Source of the DNA: Saliniplasma sp051745305
GTDB taxonomy: Archaea; Thermoplasmatota; Thermoplasmata; Halarchaeoplasmatales; Halarchaeoplasmataceae
Direction of reading: 5' to 3'
NCBI GenBank assembly: GCA_051745305.1
Contig: JBNJDY010000026.1
Location: 1-19,013 of the forward strand
Length of the DNA stretch: 19,013 nt
Made by a program: the position numbers and the translations under genes. How positions within the stretch are numbered: the first letter of the stretch is position 1; every line of letters begins with the position of its first letter. Below, in pieces: positions 6,960 through 14,482 of the stretch. A model generated the notes under the pieces. That model searched no databases, was not told the origin of the DNA, and saw only the letters and a program-made list of their open reading frames with translations.

Positions 6960-8214
6960 CTTTTCTCACATCACCTAAAAGATATATCGAACCTGTTACC
7001 AAAATCAAGTCTCCCTTCTTCCACTCTTCAACTGCATCCATCAAAGCTTCGATACCTTTACCGAATTCTTTCGCTGGGCAGTAGTCTAAGAATTCTTCAG
7101 ATAATTTGCTGCTATCCATCCGCCTCTCACTCTTAGGTTCTCCTACAAAGGCCATATCACATTCCGGACCTATGATATCTACCATTCTTTCGTGATCCTT
7201 GTCTTCAAGAACACCTATCACCAATAATAATCTTTCGTAATCTATCTCCTTTAACCCTTTAACCAAAGCTCGCATACCCAATATATTATGGGCAGAATCC
7301 ATCATTATCCAAGGCTCTTCACTGACTACGTCCATCCTCCCGACGAGTCTTGTTTTCTTGATACCGTTGATAATATCGTCTTTATGTACTTTAAAACCTT
7401 TAGATCCAAGCCCTTCAACTAGAGTGACAGCGGTGAGGGCGTTCTCGGCCTGCCAAGAAGTGAATCCGGGAACGGCTATCTCACCGTATTCCGGAAGTAC
7501 TAGTTTTAAAGGTTGGCTTTCTAGTTTATATTCCCTGTCGAGTGCATATTTATATTCCGCTCCTTTCTCTCGACAAACATCCGTAAAGTACTCCCTCAAT
7601 GATTCATCTTTCTCTTCGGTAACAAAGTAATTTCCCTCTTTGATAACACCCGCTTTCTCACCGGCGATCTTCAACTTCGTATCACCCAAGTACTTAGAAT
7701 GATCCATACCGATGGTGGTAACCACCGATGCGCAGTTATCCACGACGTTAGTAGCATCTAGTCGTCCACCCATACCTACCTCTAATACTGCAACATCTAT
7801 GTTCTGTTGTGAAAAATGAAGGAAAGCCAAAGTGGTGAGTACCTCGAAGAAAGATGGTCTCATTTCTACGTCCTCCTTTTCGATCTTCTTAACGACTGGA
7901 TCGACTACATCTATGAGTTCCCATAACTCGTCCTTGCTGATATTCTTTCCATCGATACTTATTCTTTCTTCAAAATAGGTTTGATGCGGTGATATATACA
8001 TACCCGTCTTATAACCGGCTTCTTCAAGGATATTTGATATGATACTGCACACAGACCCTTTACCGTTGGTCCCTGCGACTAAAATGGATTTAAAATCTTT
8101 GTGTGGGTCGTCAAAATTGGCCAAGAAATCTCTGATCTTATCAAGACCTAATTTAACACCCATCCTCTGCAGGGAGTACATGTACTCTTCCGGTGAATCA
8201 AAATCCTTTCTCAA
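6937..8214 (-). CDS. folC: Folylpolyglutamate / dihydrofolate synthase family protein
   Basis: This 425-residue Mur-ligase-family enzyme adds glutamate to folate-type cofactors using ATP. The N-terminal SPEEYMYSLQRMGVKLGL (7-24) is the usual FolC opening. The P-loop is GTNGKGSV (48-55), EVGMGGRLDATN is at 145-156, IAGEKAGVIK at 183-192, and MDSAHN at 305-310 marks the start of the C-terminal domain (DGAHNP in many relatives). The start is TTG at 8214, overlapping the purH stop (TTGA), with GGGTG eight bases upstream inside purH. Whether it makes dihydrofolate from dihydropteroate, polyglutamylates THF, or does both cannot be told from sequence. Fhs, PurH and ThyX nearby all use folate-type cofactors, which supports the call. 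Confidence 0.93.
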   Translation of the reverse strand: MRKDFDSPEEYMYSLQRMGVKLGLDKIRDFLANFDDPHKDFKSILVAGTNGKGSVCSIISNILEEAGYKTGMYISPHQTYFEERISIDGKNISKDELWELIDVVDPVVKKIEKEDVEMRPSFFEVLTTLAFLHFSQQNIDVAVLEVGMGGRLDATNVVDNCASVVTTIGMDHSKYLGDTKLKIAGEKAGVIKEGNYFVTEEKDESLREYFTDVCREKGAEYKYALDREYKLESQPLKLVLPEYGEIAVPGFTSWQAENALTAVTLVEGLGSKGFKVHKDDIINGIKKTRLVGRMDVVSEEPWIMMDSAHNILGMRALVKGLKEIDYERLLLVIGVLEDKDHERMVDIIGPECDMAFVGEPKSERRMDSSKLSEEFLDYCPAKEFGKGIEALMDAVEEWKKGDLILVTGSIYLLGDVRKDGQGKLW

Positions 8215-9740
8215 TGCTTGAACACCCTTTGTCCTGTAAACACCATGCTCATATCGAATTCATCTACTGCTTCTATAACTTCATCATCCCTTATGGAACC
8301 GCCGGGCTGGATGACCGAGGTTATACCTGCTTCAGCCGCCTGATCTATCCCGTCCCGGAATGGGAAGAATGCGTCAGAGGCCATAGTGCATCCTTTTGTT
8401 TCTAATACAGACTTCATCTCGGCTAGCTTAACAGCATCGACCCGGCTCATCTGACCGGCACCGATGCCCACGGTGTGGTCTTTTCTGGTGAATATGATAG
8501 CGTTGGATTTTACGTGTTTTATGACTTTCCAGGCAAACTCCATGGCGTTCAGTTCATCTTCAGTCGGTTTCCGTTGGCTTTTTACTTCCAGGTCCTCTCT
8601 TTTTATCTTGTACTTGTTCCTATCCTGTACTAGTAAACCTTCAGCCACCTTGGAGAACTCAACTCCTTCCACGTTCGGGTTCCAATCAGGGAGTTCCATT
8701 ATCCTGATATTTTTACTGTTCTTTAGTACATCTACAGCTCCCTCTTCGTAACCCGGTGCGATACATGACTCGACGAATATTTCATCCATCTTCTCAGCCA
8801 TGTCTTTTGAGATCGGCCTGTTTGCAGCTACGATACTGCCGTATATCGATTTGGGATCACATTCGTAGGCTAGCTGATATGCTTCAGCGATATCTTTTCT
8901 GGTAGCTACTCCGGTGGGATTGGTGTGCTTTATAGCTACGACCGCTGGTTCTTCGAATTCTTTAACGATATCAAGTGAGGCTTCTAAATCTCGGATGTTA
9001 TTATAGGAAAGGGACTTACCGTGGAGTTTTTCAGCTTTTAATATTGAACTCTCGGGTGTGTTTTCAGTCTGGTAAAAGACCGCTTTTTGATTGGGGTTCT
9101 CCCCATACCTAAGTGTTTGCACTTTTTTCCCGTATATATGGTACGTTTCTGGGAAATCCTCGCCGATGAACTCTTTTTGAAAGTAATTATAGATAGAAGC
9201 TTCGTATTCTGATGTGTGCTGGAATGTTTCAACAGCTAGTTTCCTTTTGGTTTCTTTAGATATCTCTCCGTTTTCTTCGAGTTCGTTGATGATATCGTCG
9301 TATCTACTAGGATCACATACAGATGCTACATCTTCGTGGTTCTTGGCAGCAGCTCTAAGGAGAGTGACTCCACCGATGTCTATCAGTTCAACAGCTTCGC
9401 TTAGGTCGTGAGATTTATTGACGATCTCTTGGAATGGATAAAGACTAACTGCTACTAGATCGATCTTTGGCAGTGAATACTTTTCCACATCTTCCTCATC
9501 GGAACCCCTCCTGTAAAGTATCCCTCCATGAACTTTGGGGTGTAATGTTTTTACCCTTCCGTCCAACATCTCGGGTTGACCCGTTAGATCTTCAACCTTT
9601 TGAACGTTCAATCCGTTCTCAGAAAGTAATTTTCCTGTACCTCCCGAAGAGATCAAATCGAACCCGTTCTCGGTCAAACCTTTTGCAAATTCCACTATAC
9701 CAGACTTATCATAAACGCTGAGCAATGCCTTCCGTGACAA
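8211..9740 (-). CDS. purH: Bifunctional AICAR transformylase / IMP cyclohydrolase
   Basis: PurH catalyses the last two steps of IMP synthesis: 10-formyl-THF-dependent formylation of AICAR, then ring closure. The 509 residues cover both domains. The N-terminal methylglyoxal-synthase-like cyclohydrolase has SVYDKSGIVEFAKGL (8-22), SSGGT (31-35) and GRVKTLHPKVHGG (61-73). The transformylase begins at TLRYGENPNQ (209-218), carries the catalytic Lys271-His272 pair in AIKHTNPTG, and ends at MVFTGQRVFKH. Many archaea use PurP and PurO instead, so the bacterial-style fused enzyme is notable. The start is TTG: GAGGTGG lies seven bases upstream, and the only nearby upstream ATG runs into a stop after four codons. 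It opens the five-gene leftward operon. Confidence 0.96.
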   Translation of the reverse strand: MSRKALLSVYDKSGIVEFAKGLTENGFDLISSGGTGKLLSENGLNVQKVEDLTGQPEMLDGRVKTLHPKVHGGILYRRGSDEEDVEKYSLPKIDLVAVSLYPFQEIVNKSHDLSEAVELIDIGGVTLLRAAAKNHEDVASVCDPSRYDDIINELEENGEISKETKRKLAVETFQHTSEYEASIYNYFQKEFIGEDFPETYHIYGKKVQTLRYGENPNQKAVFYQTENTPESSILKAEKLHGKSLSYNNIRDLEASLDIVKEFEEPAVVAIKHTNPTGVATRKDIAEAYQLAYECDPKSIYGSIVAANRPISKDMAEKMDEIFVESCIAPGYEEGAVDVLKNSKNIRIMELPDWNPNVEGVEFSKVAEGLLVQDRNKYKIKREDLEVKSQRKPTEDELNAMEFAWKVIKHVKSNAIIFTRKDHTVGIGAGQMSRVDAVKLAEMKSVLETKGCTMASDAFFPFRDGIDQAAEAGITSVIQPGGSIRDDEVIEAVDEFDMSMVFTGQRVFKH

Positions 9741-9747
9741 TCTAACA

Positions 9748-9754
9748 CCACCTC
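9748..9754 (-). promoter_or_regulatory. Strong ribosome binding site fixing the TTG start of purH
   Basis: Read leftward this is GAGGTGG, a near-perfect complement to the archaeal 16S 3' end, seven bases before TTG at 9740-9738. It decides the start, since no ATG or GTG is available in frame nearby. Confidence 0.65.
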
Positions 9755-9800
9755 AAGGTGAGGGCATATCTATTTGATAAGTTTTACTATCTTATCTGTA

Positions 9801-10484
9801 TCAATAGTTACCCCATCCCTGTATCAGGTCGGTTTCGACTTCGTGCCATCCATCGGTTGTTATAGATGATGTACGTAGTCTATTTCGGTATTCATTTCCA
9901 TTCCATCCGAATACCCACCATCCGTTGGTGCCCATTTGATGAACATAAACGTTCAACTCCGAGCCTTCTGTAAGATTCTCAACGTACACATATGAGTCAT
10001 ACACATAATATTTCATCTGATCCTCATATCTTTCAGGATAGGGTTCATCATCATATTCATCTTCGACTAGGTTGTGAACTGGGTTTAAAATCGATTCTTC
10101 ATCTAGTGCGTTCTTCGTATCTATACTGCTTTCAGAATCTACTCTTAAAAAAAGGTCATCGTACTGGCCTACTTCCAATCTTTCTATACGGACCTTCAGC
10201 ATAACTCCGTATTCCGTATCCACAAATTCACAACTCCATCCCTCTGGAATATTGGAATCTTCAAGGAACTCAGATTCGCTAACGAAAGGTGAACCATCTT
10301 TTGTTGGAAGCGGAGTGTACACGATCAAATCTTCCTGTACTTCCGTCGTATCAAAGCTCACCTCGAAATTGTACTCACTCATGTAACTATCTTCTTTCAA
10401 ACTTTGCATGTAAAAATATAATCCACCAACTGCAGCTGCTGCAACAGCGATTATTGTAACGACTACGATAGCCCAGAGTTTCAT
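9801..10484 (-). CDS. Membrane-anchored extracellular protein of unknown function
   Basis: I do not recognise this 227-residue protein. It starts MKLWAIVV and has one hydrophobic segment at about residues 4-26, rich in Ala, Val and Ile. A polar, acidic domain follows (many Asp, Glu and Tyr), so the bulk is probably outside the cell with an uncleaved anchor or signal peptide. The C-terminus is rich in aromatic residues and Gly (GWWVFGWNGNEYRNRLR, then GWGNY). The central DLFLRVDSESS stretch and the strand-like pattern suggest a beta fold. No cysteine pairs or catalytic motifs stand out. It lies between purH and fhs and has its own TATA-like boxes upstream. Only 60 bp separates its stop from the purH start, so readthrough is possible. 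The architecture recalls the lipocalin-type protein at 1803, without evident sequence similarity. Confidence 0.72.
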   Translation of the reverse strand: MKLWAIVVVTIIAVAAAAVGGLYFYMQSLKEDSYMSEYNFEVSFDTTEVQEDLIVYTPLPTKDGSPFVSESEFLEDSNIPEGWSCEFVDTEYGVMLKVRIERLEVGQYDDLFLRVDSESSIDTKNALDEESILNPVHNLVEDEYDDEPYPERYEDQMKYYVYDSYVYVENLTEGSELNVYVHQMGTNGWWVFGWNGNEYRNRLRTSSITTDGWHEVETDLIQGWGNY

Positions 10485-10508
10485 TCTTGTACACCCTTTA
10501 TAACAGGA

Positions 10509-10527
10509 TAATATAAATGTATAAAAA
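10509..10527 (-). promoter_or_regulatory. TATA-box candidates for the membrane-anchored protein gene
   Basis: Read leftward there are two AT-only boxes: TTTATATT at 26-33 nt and TTTTTATA at 36-43 nt before the ATG at 10484. The nearer fits leaderless initiation. The farther would leave a leader of 10-15 nt holding the weak ribosome-binding motif GGGTG. Confidence 0.4.
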
Positions 10528-10570
10528 GCTTTCTTTTAGGACCATATAACTTCCTAACAATGACAACCAT

Positions 10571-10579
10571 TTTAAATTA
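10571..10579 (+). promoter_or_regulatory. TATA-box candidate for fhs
   Basis: TTTAAATTA lies 20-28 nt upstream of the ATG at 10599. No ribosome-binding motif intervenes, so a leaderless transcript is likely. With the leftward boxes at 10509-10527, the 114-bp gap 10485-10598 is a divergent promoter region. Confidence 0.45.
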
Positions 10580-10598
10580 CTAACTCTTACCAACTTCC

Positions 10599-12269
10599 AT
10601 GAAATCCGATGTAGAGATTGCACAGGAAGCCGAGCTAGAGCCCATAGAGGATATCGCCGGTAAAGTTGGATTATCTAAAGATGATATCGAACCTTCTGGT
10701 AATTACAAAGCTAAGATCACTTACGATACGTTGAAAAGATACAGAGATGAAGGATATGGAAAGTTGATCCTAGTTACGACCATGTCTCCTACTCGGAGTG
10801 GAGAAGGCAAAACAACCGTTACTATAGGTCTCACTCAAGCTCTCTGGAAGTTGGGTGAAAAAGCCATGCTGGGGATCCGAGAGCCTTCCATAGGTCCAAC
10901 TATGGGTATCAAAGGTGGTGCTGCAGGTGGGGGATTTTCTCAAGTTCTACCCATGGAAGATATAAACCTGCATTTTACAGGAGATCTACATGCCATCGGT
11001 GCAGCTCACAATCTTATGTCTGCGATGATTAACAATCACCTGCACAGAGGTAACAAGCTCAACATCGACAGCAGGAAGATCGTATGGCCTAGGGTCGTGG
11101 ATATGAACGATAGGGCTCTTAGGAACACCGTAGTGGGATTAGGTGGTCGTTCCCACGGGATGCCTAACGAGAACTCATTCGGCATCACCGCCAGTTCAGA
11201 AGTTATGGCGATACTGTGTTTAGCAGAAGGGATAAATGAATTGAAAGACCGGCTATCTAAGATTATCGTAGCTTACACTCATGACAGTGAGCCTATAAGA
11301 GCATCTGATATCGGAGGGGTAGGCGCCATGGCAGCCCTGATGAAACACGCTATAAAACCGAATCTAGTTCAGACCATCGAAGGGGTTCCAGCCTTCATAC
11401 ACGGAGGACCCTTCGCAAATATCGCCCACGGTACCAGCAGTTTGATTTCTACAAAAGTGGGCTTGGCACTTTCTGATTATTTTGTAACCGAAGCGGGTTT
11501 TGGTTCCGATCTAGGTGCTGAAAAGTTCTTTAACATAGTTTGCAGGGAAGGAGATCTAGAACCGGATGTTGTCGTGATGGTAGCAACGGTTAAAGCTCTT
11601 AAAAGGCAGGGGGGCGTTTACAGGAAAGATCTTGATAAGGAGAACATACCCGCTATGAAAAAAGGACTGGTGAATCTATCCAAGCATCTAGAGAACATCC
11701 AGATGTTTGGTCTACCTGTTGTCGTGGCTATCAATCGTTTCCCGGAAGATACAGATGCTGAGATAGAGTACTTAAAAGAACTGTGCGAGAGCATCGAAGT
11801 CCCGTACGCTGTAGCTGAAGTCTTCCAGAACGGAGGAGATGGAGGTATCGACCTCGCAGAAGTTGTAGTCGAAGAGTGCTCTAAAAAGAACGTAAACTTC
11901 AGCCCCCTGTATTCACTGAAAGAAGACCCAAAAGATAAGATCTACGACATATCGACTAAGATATACGGTGCTAAAGAGGTTGTTTACACCCAGCAGGCTG
12001 AAAGAGACCTTAGAAGGATCCACAAAATAGGGTTAGACGAGCTTCCGATATGTATGGTAAAGACACATTACTCTTTATCGGATGACCGTAAATTAAGAGG
12101 TAGACCTAGAGGTTTTGAGATAACTATCCGAGAGGTAAGAGTCAGTGCTGGTGCCGAGTTCTTGATCCCCATGGCCGGTGATATAACGACAATGCCCGGA
12201 CTACCATCTCGACCCGCTGCCGAGGATATCGATATAGATGAAGACGGTTATATATCAGGACTCTTCTGA
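10599..12269 (+). CDS. fhs: Formate-tetrahydrofolate ligase
   Basis: Fhs makes 10-formyl-tetrahydrofolate from formate, THF and ATP, supplying PurH and, after reduction, ThyX. The 556-residue length is standard. The nucleotide-binding loop SPTRSGEGKTT spans residues 63-73. The highly conserved block beginning REPSIGPTMGIKGGAAGGG, continuing to NLHFTGDLHAIGAAHNL, lies near residues 99-145. The C-terminus ends with the typical PGLPSRPAAEDIDIDEDG and ISGLF. No truncation or frameshift is visible. It heads a rightward operon: thyX starts 9 nt after its stop. Among archaea Fhs marks lineages using folate-type C1 carriers. Methanogens relying on methanopterin do not need it for central C1 flow. Confidence 0.97.
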   Translation: MKSDVEIAQEAELEPIEDIAGKVGLSKDDIEPSGNYKAKITYDTLKRYRDEGYGKLILVTTMSPTRSGEGKTTVTIGLTQALWKLGEKAMLGIREPSIGPTMGIKGGAAGGGFSQVLPMEDINLHFTGDLHAIGAAHNLMSAMINNHLHRGNKLNIDSRKIVWPRVVDMNDRALRNTVVGLGGRSHGMPNENSFGITASSEVMAILCLAEGINELKDRLSKIIVAYTHDSEPIRASDIGGVGAMAALMKHAIKPNLVQTIEGVPAFIHGGPFANIAHGTSSLISTKVGLALSDYFVTEAGFGSDLGAEKFFNIVCREGDLEPDVVVMVATVKALKRQGGVYRKDLDKENIPAMKKGLVNLSKHLENIQMFGLPVVVAINRFPEDTDAEIEYLKELCESIEVPYAVAEVFQNGGDGGIDLAEVVVEECSKKNVNFSPLYSLKEDPKDKIYDISTKIYGAKEVVYTQQAERDLRRIHKIGLDELPICMVKTHYSLSDDRKLRGRPRGFEITIREVRVSAGAEFLIPMAGDITTMPGLPSRPAAEDIDIDEDGYISGLF

Positions 12270-12278
12270 TGTGATAAT

Positions 12279-12950
12279 ATGAAAGTAGAACTACAAAACT
12301 ATACACAGGACCCGGATAGGACAGCCGCCCACGCTGCGCTCACTTGTTACAGTGAATACGTACCGGTTAAAGACGAGATGCCTGATGGACAAGTCAAAGA
12401 GATTCTAGATAAGATCAAAGAGAGTGGACACTACAGTGTAATCGAGCATGCTAGTTTTACTTTCGCAGTCCATGACGTGTCTAGAGCATTGACTCACCAG
12501 CTCGTTCGACACCGTTTAGCTTCATATTCTCAACAGAGTCAAAGATATGTGGACATAGAGAACTTCGATCCTGTTGTTCCTGGATCTATATCTGAAGACG
12601 ATAAAGCTGCTGAGATCTATTCGAATTTCATGGAAGAAGTGAAAGATACTTACGAGGAACTCAAAGAATTGGTGCCTTTGGAGGATGCAAGGTATGTTTT
12701 ACCAAACGCAGCCAAAAGCAATATAATCGTCACCATGAACGCCCGTGAACTGTGGCACTTCTTTTCATTAAGATGCTGCAGGAGGGCACAATGGGAGATA
12801 CGGGAATTAGCGGATAGGATGCTTGAATTGGTCGAGGAAAAGGCGCCTTTGATCTTTGAAGAAGCCGGAGCTCCCTGTATCAGAGGACCTTGTCCTGAGA
12901 GTCCTGAATTTTCCTGTGGTGAACCCATGAGTAAAGATCGAAAGAAGTGA
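12279..12950 (+). CDS. thyX: FAD-dependent thymidylate synthase
   Basis: ThyX methylates dUMP to dTMP with methylene-THF as carbon donor and NADPH through FAD as reductant, releasing THF directly. The diagnostic RHR-x7-S motif is intact: Arg77, His78, Arg79 and Ser87 in RHRLASYSQQSQRY. ARYVLPNA (137-144) and RCCRRAQWEIR (165-175) are the other conserved blocks. The C-terminal tail has three cysteines (Cys200, Cys205, Cys213) in a GAPCIRGPCPESPEFSCGE arrangement, seen in a subset of the family and possibly structural. GTGAT at 12270-12276 sits just before the ATG. The gene follows fhs by 9 nt, so a C1 supplier and a C1 consumer are made from one transcript. Confidence 0.97.
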   Translation: MKVELQNYTQDPDRTAAHAALTCYSEYVPVKDEMPDGQVKEILDKIKESGHYSVIEHASFTFAVHDVSRALTHQLVRHRLASYSQQSQRYVDIENFDPVVPGSISEDDKAAEIYSNFMEEVKDTYEELKELVPLEDARYVLPNAAKSNIIVTMNARELWHFFSLRCCRRAQWEIRELADRMLELVEEKAPLIFEEAGAPCIRGPCPESPEFSCGEPMSKDRKK

Positions 12951-12955
12951 TATGA

Positions 12956-13240
12956 ATGTATGATATGGTCGAGCCCTGTTCAGATTCTGGTGCCTATGTC
13001 GCTGAACCAGAAAAAGATATCAAAATTGATATGGATGAAGTTGAAGATAGATTGGTGAAAGAGGGTTACGAGTTCAAATTTTCGTCCGAGGTCATACATT
13101 TGATTTTGGACGTTGATGTCAAAGAAGAGATAGGGATCTATCCATCGGGTAAACTTTTGTTCAAAACTGCAGATAAAAGAAAAGTCGATGAAATGTTCGA
13201 AAAGCTCAGTAAGATAATGGAAGAGATGATCTCATACTAG
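12956..13240 (+). CDS. Small protein of unknown function downstream of thyX
   Basis: This 94-residue protein begins five bases after a GTGA ribosome-binding motif that overlaps the thyX stop, so it is very likely translated as the third gene of the fhs-thyX operon. I do not recognise it. The first 20 residues are acidic and flexible-looking and include Cys8. The rest reads as a compact alpha/beta fold: a helix (MDEVEDRLVKEGY), strands (IHLILDVDV, then EIGIYPSGKLLFKTA) and a long C-terminal helix (KVDEMFEKLSKIMEEM). The IYPSGKLLFKT strand pair is like those in several small archaeal proteins. There is no signal peptide. Met4 is an alternative start. Its 3' end overlaps the convergent desulfurase gene by 9 bp. 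Confidence 0.75.
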   Translation: MYDMVEPCSDSGAYVAEPEKDIKIDMDEVEDRLVKEGYEFKFSSEVIHLILDVDVKEEIGIYPSGKLLFKTADKRKVDEMFEKLSKIMEEMISY

Positions 13241-14413
13241 AAGGTCATCAAATATTCTAGCGAATTTTTTTACTTCCTCTTTTGTATTGTAAAAGTAGAA
13301 AGAAGCTCTTGTTCCTCCAAGTTCTCCTCTGGTTCTGTGCCATGGGTGAACACAGTGCATACCGCCACGTGTAAGGATATCTTTTTCTTCTAAAAGAACC
13401 GTGATTTCATGACAGCCCAGTACTTTCACTCTGAAGTTGAAGATTCCGGACCTCTTTTCGGGATCATGTGGACCGATGACTTCGACTTTGTCTTCTAATA
13501 GTTCGGTAGCTAACCTATTCAACTCTATCTCGTGCTGTTCTATATCTTCTAAACCCACGTTCAAAAGGTAATCTACTGCAGGTTTGATACCACATAAAGC
13601 CGAGTAGTTCTGGAGACCCCCTTCGAACTTTTCTGGATGTGGTTTGAGTGTGATCGTGTCATATGTTGAATCCTTGACACTTCCCCCACCGGCGGATAAA
13701 GGTGTAAGTCTTTCTAAGACTTCCTCTTTACCGTAAAGTACGCCTACACCTGTTGGACCAAGCATCTTATGAACTGAAAAGGCTAACAGGTCAACATCTA
13801 GTTTTTGAACATCAATAGGTTTATGCGGTACGCTCTGAGCACCATCGAGCATTAAAAGGGCTTCATAGTCGTGTGCGATCTCACTGATCTCTTTGGCAGG
13901 AGTTGTTGTACCGTCTAGATTTGATGTGTGTACCATGGAGACCAGTTCTACGGACTGGTTCATACTTTCTTTGAAATTTTCTATGTTGAAGGTTCCGTCA
14001 TCGTTTGTTTTCACCTGATCGAATTTTATCCCTTTATCATCTCTAAGTAAAATCCATGGAACGGTGTTGCTGTTGTGTTCTTTATCAGTGGTTAGAACGG
14101 TATCTCCTTTACCCAGTCCTATCCCTTTAGCCACAAGATTCACGGCCTCGGTGGTGTTCTTTGTGAAAACGATCTGTTCTTTCTTTTCAGCTCCGATCAA
14201 GTCTTTGATAGCTTCCCGTCCTTCTTCGATTTTTCTACCGAGTATGTTCGAAAGCCTATGTTGACTCCTACTACCACCGCATACGGGATACCTTTCATAG
14301 TATTCGTTCACTGCTTCGATCACCTGATAAGGTTTCAACGTCATGCAGGCGTTATCGAAATAAGTTATCTCGTCCAGCATTGGGAAATCTTTTCTATAGG
14401 GGCTCAAATCCAA
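13232..14413 (-). CDS. SufS-like cysteine desulfurase (class V aminotransferase)
   Basis: This PLP enzyme removes sulfur from cysteine as a protein-bound persulfide for Fe-S clusters or thio-cofactors. The 393 residues contain the SufS opening RKDFPMLDEITYFDNA (7-22), cofactor-stacking His113 in EHNSN, Asp190 and Gln193 in MLDGAQSVPH, and PLP-binding Lys216 in FSVHKMLGPTG. The candidate persulfide residue Cys354 lies in RGGMHCVHPWH, the counterpart of RAGHHCAQP. All key residues are present. The start is TTG at 14413: an in-frame stop lies eight codons upstream and there is no ATG or GTG between. GGTCGGG is a weak ribosome-binding candidate and a TATA-like run lies at 14435-14444. The gene lies 69 nt after larE on the same strand. 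No sufBCD genes are nearby, so LarE is a plausible sulfur acceptor. Confidence 0.9.
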   Translation of the reverse strand: MDLSPYRKDFPMLDEITYFDNACMTLKPYQVIEAVNEYYERYPVCGGSRSQHRLSNILGRKIEEGREAIKDLIGAEKKEQIVFTKNTTEAVNLVAKGIGLGKGDTVLTTDKEHNSNTVPWILLRDDKGIKFDQVKTNDDGTFNIENFKESMNQSVELVSMVHTSNLDGTTTPAKEISEIAHDYEALLMLDGAQSVPHKPIDVQKLDVDLLAFSVHKMLGPTGVGVLYGKEEVLERLTPLSAGGGSVKDSTYDTITLKPHPEKFEGGLQNYSALCGIKPAVDYLLNVGLEDIEQHEIELNRLATELLEDKVEVIGPHDPEKRSGIFNFRVKVLGCHEITVLLEEKDILTRGGMHCVHPWHRTRGELGGTRASFYFYNTKEEVKKFARIFDDLLV

Positions 14414-14482
14414 ATTATCCCGACCTTGATATCGTTAAAAATAGGTAACATCATATGATATAAAATTTCTGTGTTATATTTT

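Noticed and set aside
9038..9232. Leftward 64-codon frame inside purH
   Set aside because: It is an out-of-frame shadow covering the conserved transformylase opening of PurH, which is uninterrupted, so there is no frameshift.
14450..14459. Palindrome ATCATATGAT between larE and the desulfurase
   Set aside because: Ten bases of AT-rich self-complementarity in a 69-bp AT-rich gap is easily chance, and it is not repeated before other genes here.
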